Part shown: one piece after another, positions 8,822-17,898 of the stretch
Layout of the letters: every line of letters starts with the position of its first letter
Numbering within the stretch: position 1 is the first letter of the stretch
NCBI RefSeq assembly: GCF_037039395.1
Contig: NZ_CP146242.1
Coordinates: 1,849,001 to 1,913,000, forward strand
DNA: 64,000 bases
Direction of reading: 5' to 3'
From: Agrobacterium vitis
GTDB lineage: Bacteria; Pseudomonadota; Alphaproteobacteria; Rhizobiales; Rhizobiaceae
The notes under the pieces: generated by a model
What the model was told of the DNA's origin: nothing
The model's database searches: none
Seen by the model: only the letters and a program-made list of their open reading frames with translations
Made by a program: the position numbers and the translations under genes

Positions 8822-11800
8822 ATGACAGTAGAGATTATAGGGCGTGCCTGCGCCGCGCCGGGAGCCACGTCTCCCGAAGAACTGTTTGATCTTTTGCGTG
8901 CCGGCGCATGCACTGTCTCGACCTTGCCTGGGGATCGTTGGGATATTGCGCGCTATTGGCATCCCGAAGTCGGTACGCCTGGAAAATATTACACCTTCGC
9001 TGCCGGTGTGATGGATGGAATCTATCAGTTCGATCCCGCCCTGTTCGGCATGTCCAGGCGCGAAGCGGCTTTTATGGATCCGCAGCAGCGCATCCTGCTG
9101 GAATTGACTTGGCGGGCGCTGGAAGATGCCAATATCCCCGCCAATAGCCTGGCCGGCCAGAATGTCGCGGTCTATGTCGGCGCATCCAGTTTTGACCATG
9201 CCAATCTGGCGGCGGAAGATCCCGCCGGTCCCGGCCCGCATTTCATGACCGGCAATACGCTATCGGTGGTCTCCAACCGTATTTCGCATGTCTTCGGCCT
9301 GAATGGTCCGAGCATGACGGTCGATACGGCCTGTTCGTCCTCGCTGGTCGCACTCGATCACGCGGTGCGCGCCATTGCGTCTGGCGAGGTGGACACAGCG
9401 ATCGTTGCCGGTGTGAACGTGCTGGTCCATCCGCTGCCTTTCGTCGGCTTTGCTCAGGCGCGCATGCTGTCGATCGACGGTTTGTGCAAGGCCTATGCCA
9501 ATGACGGTATCGGGTATGTTCGCTCCGAAGGCGGTGCCGTGCTGGTGCTGCGCTCCAGCGAGAAGGCCAGACGCGAAGGCGACCGCAGCCACGCGACGAT
9601 CGTTGCCAGCGGCACCAATGCGGCCGGGCGCACCAACGGCATTTCGCTGCCGTCGCGCGAAGCGCAGGCCGTTCTGCTGCGCGCTGTCTATGACGGCAAT
9701 GGTCTCGACCCGGATCGGTTGGCCTTTATCGAAGGCCATGGCACCGGCACCAAGGTTGGCGATCCCGCGGAAGTCTGGTCGCTTGGCACGGTCATCGGCC
9801 AGCGCCGCAAGGAACCGGTCTGGATCGGCTCGATCAAGACCAATATCGGCCACGCCGAACCCGCATCCGGCCTGCTTGGTGTGATGAAGGCGATGATGGC
9901 CTTGCAGCACGACCTGCTGCCAGCCTCGCTGCATTTCAATGAGCCGAATGACACGATTGATTTCGATGGCCTGAATGTCCGGGTTGCCTCGCAAGCGGTG
10001 GCGTTGGAGCGTGATGGCTTACCGCGCCTTGCCGGTATTAATTCCTTTGGCTTCGGCGGCGCCAATGCGCATGTGGTGATTGCCGATCCCCAGATACCTG
10101 ATTTGGCGCCTGAATTGGCGTCAGGCGCGGCTAATCCAGCCGGTGCCGGTCGCCTGTTCATGGCCAGCGCCCACTCTCAGGACAGCCTGAAAGCGTTGCT
10201 GGACAGCTATGACAAGGCCTTTGCGGCGGCGGACAGCGATGGTGATCTCGAAGACCTGATTTCGGCTGCGGCCTCCAATCGTGCGCCGCTCCGGCACCGT
10301 TTCGTTGCCAGTGGCAGTGCGGATGCCATCGTCAAGGCAGTGCGGGAACGGCTTGCCACCGCAAAGACCGGCGGGGAAACCGGTGAGGCCTTGTCGCGCA
10401 ACGGCAAGCTCGCCTTCGTGTTTTCCGGCAATGGCGCCCAATGGGCGGGCATGGGTCTTGATGCCTACCGGGCAAACGCCGGCTTCCGCGAGAGCTATGA
10501 GCGGATTGCCGCGCTGTTTACGGCGCATTCGGACCTTGACCTTGTTGCGGCCCTTACCGATCCGGATTTGGAAGCCCGATTGAAAGATACCAGGCTTGCC
10601 CAGCCTATGCTGTTTGCCATCCAGGCCTCGTTGTCGGATGCGCTGCAAACTGCCGGTCTGGTGCCGGATGCCGTCTACGGCCATTCGGTCGGCGAAGTCG
10701 CTGCGGCCTATGTATCGGGTGCGCTGTCCTTGAAGGACGCAGTCTGCGTGATCGCCAAACGGTCGCAGCATCAGGCGGTGCTGGCCGGTGAAGGCACGAT
10801 GGCGGCCCTGAAGCTTGGCGAGGCCGATGCCCGCGCCATGCTGGCCGAGCTTGGCTTTGATGACTTGACGATTGCCGCGATCAATGCGCCCAATTCGGTG
10901 ACCGTCTCGGGTCGTGAAGACGCGATCCGGGCACTGAGGGAACATGCCCGCAAACAGCGGGTTCCAGCCCAGGTGCTGGATATCGACTATCCCTTCCATC
11001 ATCCGCTGATCGATAAGGCGAAACCCGCCTTTTCCGCCGATCCGCCACTGATTACCCCGCGCCAGACCACCCTTCCGTTCATCTCCACGGTGACGGGTGA
11101 ACAGCTGGAGGGAACTGCGCTGACCTCGGATTACTGGTGGAAGAATGTCCGCCAGCCGGTGCAGTTCCAAGGGGCGACGGAGGCGGCTATCGCGCTTGGT
11201 TGCAGCGTGTTCGTTGAAATTTCTCCGCGAGCGATCCTTGGCGGCTATGTGTCGGAAACGGCGCAGCATGTGTCGTCGACGGTTGCCGTCAGTGCCAGCC
11301 TCAGCCGCGAGGCTCTGGATGAGACGGTTGATCCGGTGGCGCGGGCTTTGGCGCGCGCTGTCGCCAGTGGCGCAAAGGTGGATGAGGCCAAGGTCTTCGG
11401 TCCGCGCCGCGCCGATATCGTCCTGCCGGGCGTGCCTTTCGAGCGGGCGGATCTGCGACCGGAGCCGACCAGTGACCGCGTCGATCTCTATGGCCGTTTC
11501 GATCAGTCGGCCTATCGGTTGAGCGGATGGCGAGTCGATTTGAATGGCGGCCATTGGAAAAACCATCTCGACGCCCATCTGTTTCCCGATCTGGCCGAAC
11601 ATGTGGTCGATGGCCGCGCCATTTTGCCTGGCAGCGGTTTCGTGGAAATCGCCATTTCGGCGGCGCAGGCGCATTTCGGCTCCGATCAGCTTGAGATCAG
11701 CAATGTCGAGATCCTGCGGCCGCTGGAATTGAGCGACAGCCGGATCGTTGAGCTTTCCACGCTGATTTCCTCTGCTACCGGCGATCTTCAGATTCGCTCA

Positions 11801-14800
11801 CGCGAGCGGCTGAGCGATGACGACTGGACGGTCAATGCGGTTGCCCGGGTTCGCAAACTCACAGCTTCTGAACTGGATGATGCGGTTGATTTCGACCTGT
11901 CCAGCCCGACATCGCAACTGGATAAATCTGCCGCCTACCGGACGGCTCGCAATTTCGGCCTGGATTATGGGCCGCGCTTCCAATTGCTGGAAAAGGCGAT
12001 CTGCCATGGCGAGCGGCTGGTCGAAGTGTTCCTGAAGCCGGCAGCGGCGCCGGGCCACCCGTTGCTGCGCTATAATCTCAACCCGATGTCGGTCGATGCG
12101 ATGTTCCACGGGTTGGTGGCGCTGTTTGGCCGCTTCAGCGGCGAGCAGGGCGGAGCGCCCTATATTCCCGTGCGCTTCGGGCGTGTCCGTACGCGGGTTC
12201 TCGGTGCTCCGGTCCATCGGGCGGTAATCGAGATCGAGCGGATCAGCGACAGCTCGATCAAGGCGAATTTCCATCTGTTCGGCGAGGCCGGTGAGCGGAT
12301 CGCCACTTTGAGCGATAGCCGGTTCCGCCGCACCTATCTGAAACAGCACAAGACGCTCGACGGTCTTGCCTATCATTATGAAACCATCGCGGTGCCCCTG
12401 GTGAAAGATCCGGGTGCGGCTCTGGTCGCGCCGTTGGGCGACGTTTTCGCATGCCAGGAGCGCGACCTGGACAATGCCACGGTGCTGATCCATGCCTGCG
12501 TGCTCAGCGCTTTCTATGCGCTTGCCGAGCGCCTTGCCGGTAAAGACCAGTGCGTGTCGCTGGTGGACTTGCCGGGCGATGTGCGGTTGCGACGGTTCCT
12601 GGCCAATGCCCTGCACAGCCTGACCGATAGCGGCTTTGCCCAGTATGCCGATGGTAGCTGGACGCTTGAAGACGGTAGCGATCTTCCGCCCGCTTTCGAG
12701 TTGATCCGGGAACTCTACCGGGATTTCCCGGAGCGCACCGTTGAACTGGTGATGATCAATGACGTCCTTACCGCCGTCAATGCTGTGCTTGATCAGCCTG
12801 CCGGTGCCGTGGACGAGGGGCTGGATTGGGACGGGGTGATCAGCGAAGCAACGCTGGAGCATTTCGCCGTTCATTCCACGCTTGCCACTGAGCGCCATGG
12901 GGTGTTGCTGAAGGCGGTGATCGACTGTCTTTCGACGCTGGATGCCGATGCGCCGCCGCTGGTGGTCGAGCTTGGCGCCAGCTCGCTTCATCTCAGCCGC
13001 AAGCTCGCCGATCTGGTTCGGGCGGCTGGCGGAAATTTGGTGATTTTTGAGCCTGAGGCAGGCCTGCGCCGCAATCTGGAACTGTCTTTCGAGGCCGATC
13101 CGCGCGTTACTGTCGTTGATGCAAAGGGGTTGGATCAGCTTTCGCTCCTGAAAGCGCCGGTCGACCTGATTGCCAGCGCTCATGCCGATCTTGGCCGCTT
13201 GCTGGATGGCGAAATGCTGGCACGGCTCAGCCATGGCGCCTTGGCCTCGGCCCGTCGCCTTGTTGCCGTGCAGCCAGCGCCCGGCCTGTTCCATGATTTC
13301 GCCTTCGGTCTGCTGGATGGTTGGTTCGACAGGACGGTTTCAGAGGAATTTCCGCTCGGCCGGCTTGGTGGTAGCGAAGACTGGACGAAGTCCCTGCAAC
13401 AGGCTGGTTTTGCCGCAGTCCATGCCCGGCAATTGCAGACGGATGGTGGCAGCCTCATCGTGGCGGAAGCCCAAGGCCGGACTGACGTTCCTGAGCCAGA
13501 GTCTGGTTCGCGTCAGGATAGCGGGTCGGTAGACGAGGTTGCGGCCAGGGGACCGGTGATCATTGTCCATGAAAAAACCGCGGATCTTGCCCGGCTTTCG
13601 GCGGCGGCAAGAGCGCTGGGCGGTTCCCAGGTGTCTTTGCTTTGCCTGTCAGGCAGCTTTGAAACGGACCGGCCGATGCTGGCCGACGCTCTGGGCAAGG
13701 CTGGACCGGCCTTGGGCGGAATGGTCTGGCTGATGCCCGATACCGATGCGGCTGCGGATGGATCGCTGCTGTTGCAGGACCGGGTCGGCGCTCTCAGCGC
13801 ATTGGCCATGGCGCTTGGCGATGTCGCGGCATCGGCACTCGATGCTGCGAGGAGGCTTCCGGTTACGCTGGTATTGCCCGGCGGCGCGCCCGTCACAGGC
13901 GTTACCGGCAAGGACTTGACCCGTTCCAGCCATGCTGGGCCTGTCAATGCAGGCCTTTGGGCCTTTGCCCGTGTGTTGCGCAACGAATTCGACCTGTTCG
14001 ACATGCAGGTCGTCGATACCGGACCCTCCAGCAATACGCTGGAAATCATGTTGGACTGGGGCATGCGCCTGCTGGCCGACAAGGGCGATAACCGCGAATG
14101 GCTGGTGGAGCCGGAAACCGGGCGGATGGCCGAGATTCGCGCCGTGCCTGGTCCGGCCCCGCTGACGGCGCAGCGTACGGATGCTTTTGAGGCGGCGGTC
14201 ATTCGCCAGCAGGTGCCCTCGCAGGTCGCCAGTATTCGCTGGGAAAGCTGCCCGGTCCCAGTCATCGGACCGACCGAAGTGCTGGTGAAGACCGCAGCGA
14301 CAGGCTTGAATTTCCGCGACGTGATGTGGGCCATGGGCCTGCTGCCGGAAGAGGCGCTTGAAGACGGCTTTGCCGGGGCCTCGATCGGCATGGAATTTGC
14401 CGGTGAGGTGGTCGCTGTCGGCGCCAAGGTGAGTGATCTTGCCGTCGGTGACAATGTGATGGCGATTGCCGCGGCGGCTTTCGGCACCCATGTCAAGGTT
14501 GAGCGCGCTGGCGTGGCCAAGTTGCCGGATGGCGTGGACCCGGTATCGGCGGCGACCATTCCAGTGGTGTTCCTGACGGCTTATTACGCCATTCACGAGC
14601 TTGGGCGGGTGCGTCCGGGCGAAACCATCCTCATTCACGGTGCCGCTGGCGGCGTCGGGCTTGCGGCTCTTCAGGTCGCCCGGCATTTCGGCGCCAAGAT
14701 CATTGCCACGGCTGGCACAGAGGAAAAGCGGCGCTTCCTGGAAACGCTGGGGGCGGACCATGTGTTTGATAGCCGCTCGCTCGGTTTTGTCGGCGATGTG

Positions 14801-16405
14801 CTTGACGTGACCGGCGGTGAAGGTGTCGATCTGGTGTTGAACTCGCTGTTTGGCGAGGCGATGGAAAAATCCCTGTCGCTGGTCAAGCCGTTCGGGCGCT
14901 TCCTGGAGCTTGGCAAGCGCGATTACTACGCCGACAGCAAGATCGGCCTGCGGCCTTTCCGTCGCAATGTCAGCTATTTCGGCATCGACGCCGACCAATT
15001 GCTGGTTTTGCATCCCGATCTGTCGCGCCGCATGCTGGCCGAAATCGGTGGCTTGTTCGAGCAGGGCGTGTTCACGCCACTGCCGTTCCGCGCCTTTGAA
15101 CATGACGAGATTGGCGATGCCTTCCGCCTGATGCAGAATGCCGGCCATATCGGCAAGATCGTCGTGCTGCCGCCGGTTGCGGGCCGTGACCGTGTGGCGA
15201 TAAAGTCTGCGCGCCGGATGGCGGTCGATGCCGATGGCATGCATTTGGTGGTCGGTGGTATTGGCGGTTTCGGCCTTGCCGCTGCCGATTGGCTGGTAGA
15301 GCAGGGTGCGCGCCATATCGCCTTGTCGACTCGGCGCGGGCTTGTCGATGCCGAGACGCAAACCGTTGTTGACCGTTGGGCCAAGCAGGGCGTAACGGCC
15401 TATATTCGTGGCTGCGACGTGACCAGCGAAGCTGCCTTGTCGGCGCTTTTGACTGAGCTGCGCACCATTGCGCCGCTGAAGTCCGTTATCCATGCGGCCA
15501 TGGTGCTGGACGATGCCTTCGTCTCCAATTTGACACGCGCGCGAAACCAGCCGGTTATCGACGTCAAGGCCAAGGGAGCCGCACTTCTTGACCGGCTGAC
15601 CCGGCAGGACGGGATCGACAATTTCATTCTGTTTTCGTCGATCACCACCTATGTCGGCAATCCCGGTCAGGGCAATTATGTCGCCGCCAACGGCTTCCTG
15701 GAAGGCTTGGCGCGGGCGCGTCGAGCCGAGGGACTGGCTGGTCTTGCCATCGGTTTCGGAGCAATCGGCGATGCCGGTTATCTGGCCCGCAACGCGCAGG
15801 TCAATGAACGCCTTGGACGCCGGATCGGCAAGACGGCGCTGGACGCCCGCGATGCACTGTCAGCGGTCGGGCGCTATATCGCCGCCGATACTGGCTCCGT
15901 CGATGCGGCCGTGGCGATGATTTCCGAATTCGACTGGGCTGCCGCGCATTCGCTTGCCGTAGTCAACGAACCCCTGTTTTCGCTGATCATGCGCCGTAGC
16001 AACCAGCATGCCGGTAGCGGTGAGGGCGGCGAGATCGATCTGGTGGCGCTGATCGACGGCAAGGCTCCGGCTGCGGCCCAGGACGTGCTGTTTACGGTGC
16101 TTGCCGGTGAAATTGCCGATACGTTGCGGGTGCCCAAGGAAAGCATCGGGCTGAACAGCGTGCTGAAGGATATCGGACTGGACAGTCTGATGGCGGTCGA
16201 ACTTGGTATGAATTTCGAGCAGAATACCGGCTTCGACATTCCCCTCAGCAGTCTTGCCGACAATGCCACTGTCGGCGACCTGACGCGCCGCCTCTATGAA
16301 AAAGTCAGCCTGCGTGGGCGGACGGGCGACAAGGACGAGGCGACACCGCAAGACAGCAAGATCATGGACGATCTGCATCGCCGCCACAGCGGGCTGGGCC
16401 AGTAA
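8822..16405 (+). CDS. rkpA: Type I polyketide/fatty-acid synthase RkpA (KS-AT-DH-psiMT-ER-KR-ACP)
   Basis: 2527 residues. Ketosynthase about 1-430 with DTACSSS (Cys171), EGHGTGT (His306) and NIGHAE (His344). Acyltransferase about 535-840 with GHSVGE (Ser622). Dehydratase about 900-1180 with HVVDGRAILP (His927) and SVDAMFHG (Asp1092). A methyltransferase-like stretch about 1300-1620 lacks the glycine-rich SAM loop (VVELGASS instead of the usual GxGxG). Enoylreductase about 1780-2120 with HGAAGGVG (1939-1946). Ketoreductase about 2140-2340 with GGIGGFG and Tyr2286 in GQGNYVAANG. ACP about 2400-2490 with GLDSLM (Ser2455). There is no thioesterase. This matches the fully reducing iterative layout and RkpA of the Sinorhizobium rkp-1 K-antigen region. 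It should build a saturated long acyl chain on its ACP; a phosphopantetheinyl transferase is needed from elsewhere. Confidence 0.9.
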   Translation: MTVEIIGRACAAPGATSPEELFDLLRAGACTVSTLPGDRWDIARYWHPEVGTPGKYYTFAAGVMDGIYQFDPALFGMSRREAAFMDPQQRILLELTWRALEDANIPANSLAGQNVAVYVGASSFDHANLAAEDPAGPGPHFMTGNTLSVVSNRISHVFGLNGPSMTVDTACSSSLVALDHAVRAIASGEVDTAIVAGVNVLVHPLPFVGFAQARMLSIDGLCKAYANDGIGYVRSEGGAVLVLRSSEKARREGDRSHATIVASGTNAAGRTNGISLPSREAQAVLLRAVYDGNGLDPDRLAFIEGHGTGTKVGDPAEVWSLGTVIGQRRKEPVWIGSIKTNIGHAEPASGLLGVMKAMMALQHDLLPASLHFNEPNDTIDFDGLNVRVASQAVALERDGLPRLAGINSFGFGGANAHVVIADPQIPDLAPELASGAANPAGAGRLFMASAHSQDSLKALLDSYDKAFAAADSDGDLEDLISAAASNRAPLRHRFVASGSADAIVKAVRERLATAKTGGETGEALSRNGKLAFVFSGNGAQWAGMGLDAYRANAGFRESYERIAALFTAHSDLDLVAALTDPDLEARLKDTRLAQPMLFAIQASLSDALQTAGLVPDAVYGHSVGEVAAAYVSGALSLKDAVCVIAKRSQHQAVLAGEGTMAALKLGEADARAMLAELGFDDLTIAAINAPNSVTVSGREDAIRALREHARKQRVPAQVLDIDYPFHHPLIDKAKPAFSADPPLITPRQTTLPFISTVTGEQLEGTALTSDYWWKNVRQPVQFQGATEAAIALGCSVFVEISPRAILGGYVSETAQHVSSTVAVSASLSREALDETVDPVARALARAVASGAKVDEAKVFGPRRADIVLPGVPFERADLRPEPTSDRVDLYGRFDQSAYRLSGWRVDLNGGHWKNHLDAHLFPDLAEHVVDGRAILPGSGFVEIAISAAQAHFGSDQLEISNVEILRPLELSDSRIVELSTLISSATGDLQIRSRERLSDDDWTVNAVARVRKLTASELDDAVDFDLSSPTSQLDKSAAYRTARNFGLDYGPRFQLLEKAICHGERLVEVFLKPAAAPGHPLLRYNLNPMSVDAMFHGLVALFGRFSGEQGGAPYIPVRFGRVRTRVLGAPVHRAVIEIERISDSSIKANFHLFGEAGERIATLSDSRFRRTYLKQHKTLDGLAYHYETIAVPLVKDPGAALVAPLGDVFACQERDLDNATVLIHACVLSAFYALAERLAGKDQCVSLVDLPGDVRLRRFLANALHSLTDSGFAQYADGSWTLEDGSDLPPAFELIRELYRDFPERTVELVMINDVLTAVNAVLDQPAGAVDEGLDWDGVISEATLEHFAVHSTLATERHGVLLKAVIDCLSTLDADAPPLVVELGASSLHLSRKLADLVRAAGGNLVIFEPEAGLRRNLELSFEADPRVTVVDAKGLDQLSLLKAPVDLIASAHADLGRLLDGEMLARLSHGALASARRLVAVQPAPGLFHDFAFGLLDGWFDRTVSEEFPLGRLGGSEDWTKSLQQAGFAAVHARQLQTDGGSLIVAEAQGRTDVPEPESGSRQDSGSVDEVAARGPVIIVHEKTADLARLSAAARALGGSQVSLLCLSGSFETDRPMLADALGKAGPALGGMVWLMPDTDAAADGSLLLQDRVGALSALAMALGDVAASALDAARRLPVTLVLPGGAPVTGVTGKDLTRSSHAGPVNAGLWAFARVLRNEFDLFDMQVVDTGPSSNTLEIMLDWGMRLLADKGDNREWLVEPETGRMAEIRAVPGPAPLTAQRTDAFEAAVIRQQVPSQVASIRWESCPVPVIGPTEVLVKTAATGLNFRDVMWAMGLLPEEALEDGFAGASIGMEFAGEVVAVGAKVSDLAVGDNVMAIAAAAFGTHVKVERAGVAKLPDGVDPVSAATIPVVFLTAYYAIHELGRVRPGETILIHGAAGGVGLAALQVARHFGAKIIATAGTEEKRRFLETLGADHVFDSRSLGFVGDVLDVTGGEGVDLVLNSLFGEAMEKSLSLVKPFGRFLELGKRDYYADSKIGLRPFRRNVSYFGIDADQLLVLHPDLSRRMLAEIGGLFEQGVFTPLPFRAFEHDEIGDAFRLMQNAGHIGKIVVLPPVAGRDRVAIKSARRMAVDADGMHLVVGGIGGFGLAAADWLVEQGARHIALSTRRGLVDAETQTVVDRWAKQGVTAYIRGCDVTSEAALSALLTELRTIAPLKSVIHAAMVLDDAFVSNLTRARNQPVIDVKAKGAALLDRLTRQDGIDNFILFSSITTYVGNPGQGNYVAANGFLEGLARARRAEGLAGLAIGFGAIGDAGYLARNAQVNERLGRRIGKTALDARDALSAVGRYIAADTGSVDAAVAMISEFDWAAAHSLAVVNEPLFSLIMRRSNQHAGSGEGGEIDLVALIDGKAPAAAQDVLFTVLAGEIADTLRVPKESIGLNSVLKDIGLDSLMAVELGMNFEQNTGFDIPLSSLADNATVGDLTRRLYEKVSLRGRTGDKDEATPQDSKIMDDLHRRHSGLGQ

Positions 16406-16421
16406 AACTGGCCCAGTTTTT
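16394..16421 (+). terminator. Intrinsic terminator overlapping the rkpA stop codon
   Basis: Perfect 10-bp inverted repeat CTGGGCCAGT / ACTGGCCCAG separated by AAA and followed by TTTTTG. The left arm contains the last codons of rkpA and the TAA stop (16403-16405). Translating ribosomes would cover the left arm, so termination may depend on how well rkpA is translated. It partly uncouples rkpA from rkpG. Confidence 0.85.
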
Positions 16422-16519
16422 GCTATCCGTTACGCCCCTGTTCATGTTTGTGTTGATAAACATCATTCTGTTCGGCATAGGTGATAGACGATTGACTAAA
16501 ATTCTAGGGTTTTCTGCGG

Positions 16520-17887
16520 ATGAATGAGAACAAGCGTCAGGATCTGCTGGCCCGTATGCGTGGCGTACAAAAGGATGTGGACCGGAGCCGGGCCACTCGC
16601 AGCCAGCAGAGCGTGTCGCGCAGCCAGCCTGGTTTTGCCGAACTGCCTGAATATAAGCAGGTGGTGATGCAGAAGCTTGTCAGCGAGCAGCTGAATATGC
16701 CCAATCCGTTTTACCGGGCGCATGAGAGCGCCTCCGGGGCCACGGCCGATATTGACGGGCGCGCTTACGACAATTTTGCCTCTTATGACTATCTCGGCTT
16801 GAACAGCGATCCGCGCATTCGCGACGCAGCCATGACGGCCATTGATCAGTTCGGTATCTCTGCGTCCGCAAGCCGGGTTGTTGCCGGTGAGCGCACCATT
16901 CATGCAGAGCTGGAAAAGGCCTTTGCCAAGAACTACCAGACCGAGGACGCCATCTGTTTCGTCAGCGGCTATCTCACCAATGTCACGACCATCGGCAGCC
17001 TGATGGGGCCGAAAGACCTGGTGATCCATGACGAGTTCATTCACAACAGCGCCCTGACGGGCATCAAGCTGTCGGGCGCCAATCGCCGCTTCTTCAAGCA
17101 CAATGACATGGCGGATCTGGACCGCATTCTCGCAAGCCTTGCACCCCTGCATGAACGGATCCTGGTGATCTCGGAGGGCATTTTCTCCATGGATGGAGAC
17201 GTTGCCGATCTGCCGGGTCTTCTTGCGTTGAAAAAACAGTATAATTTCTGGCTGATGATGGATGAGGCCCATTCACTGGGCGTGCTTGGACAGCGTGGCC
17301 ACGGCATTTTCGAACATTTCAATCTCGATCCCGCCGATGTCGATATCTGGATGGGGACGCTGTCGAAAACCACCTGTAGCTGCGGCGGCTATGTTGCCGG
17401 CAGCGAGGCGCTGATCACGCTGTTGAAGGCGCAGGCCGGTGGTTTTGTCTATAGTGTCGGCCTGGCGCCAGCGCTGGCGGCTTCTGCCATCGCCAGCCTT
17501 TCCGTACTGGACGAAGAACCGGACCGGGTAGAGGCCTTGCGTCGCAACAGCCAGCTTTTCCTTGATCAGGCCAAGCTGCGGGGGCTGGATACCGGTCTGA
17601 GCGAAGGTTTCTCGGTGGTGCCTGTGATTGTTGCCGATTCGGTGCGCGCCGTGCAGCTCTCCAATGAATTGTTCGAGGCGGGCATCAATGCCTTGCCGAT
17701 TATCTATCCGGCGGTGCCGGAAGGCCTGGCGCGCCTGCGGTTCTTCATCACCAGCGCCCATACGCCCGAACAGATTACCCGCAGCGTCGATAAAGTGGCG
17801 GAAATTCTGGACCGGCTGAAGGCCGAGAATTTCGGCATGGGCTCGATGGATGTCCAGAAGGTCATGCTGCAATTGGCGCAGCGCTGA
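16520..17887 (+). CDS. rkpG: Alpha-oxoamine synthase RkpG (PLP-dependent acyltransferase)
   Basis: 455 residues. Fold-type I PLP enzyme of the 8-amino-7-oxononanoate synthase / serine palmitoyltransferase family. The PLP lysine is Lys283 in TLSKTTCSCGGY; DEAHSLGVLG (Asp248, His251) holds the pyridine ring; HDEFIHNSALTGIKLSG has the stacking His. An N-terminal extension of about 60 polar residues precedes the catalytic core, longer than in BioF. Family chemistry is decarboxylative condensation of an acyl thioester with an amino acid. Directly after a PKS without thioesterase, it likely offloads the RkpA chain from its ACP. It matches RkpG of Sinorhizobium. The amino acid used (Ser, Ala or Gly) cannot be told from sequence. 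Confidence 0.88.
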   Translation: MNENKRQDLLARMRGVQKDVDRSRATRSQQSVSRSQPGFAELPEYKQVVMQKLVSEQLNMPNPFYRAHESASGATADIDGRAYDNFASYDYLGLNSDPRIRDAAMTAIDQFGISASASRVVAGERTIHAELEKAFAKNYQTEDAICFVSGYLTNVTTIGSLMGPKDLVIHDEFIHNSALTGIKLSGANRRFFKHNDMADLDRILASLAPLHERILVISEGIFSMDGDVADLPGLLALKKQYNFWLMMDEAHSLGVLGQRGHGIFEHFNLDPADVDIWMGTLSKTTCSCGGYVAGSEALITLLKAQAGGFVYSVGLAPALAASAIASLSVLDEEPDRVEALRRNSQLFLDQAKLRGLDTGLSEGFSVVPVIVADSVRAVQLSNELFEAGINALPIIYPAVPEGLARLRFFITSAHTPEQITRSVDKVAEILDRLKAENFGMGSMDVQKVMLQLAQR

Positions 17888-17898
17888 AGGACAAGAGC

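Noticed and set aside
10121..15493. Long open frames on the - strand opposite rkpA (517, 498, 614 codons)
   Set aside because: They lie wholly inside the PKS gene, have low-complexity Arg/His/Gln-rich products and match no family; they are mirror frames of GC-rich coding DNA.
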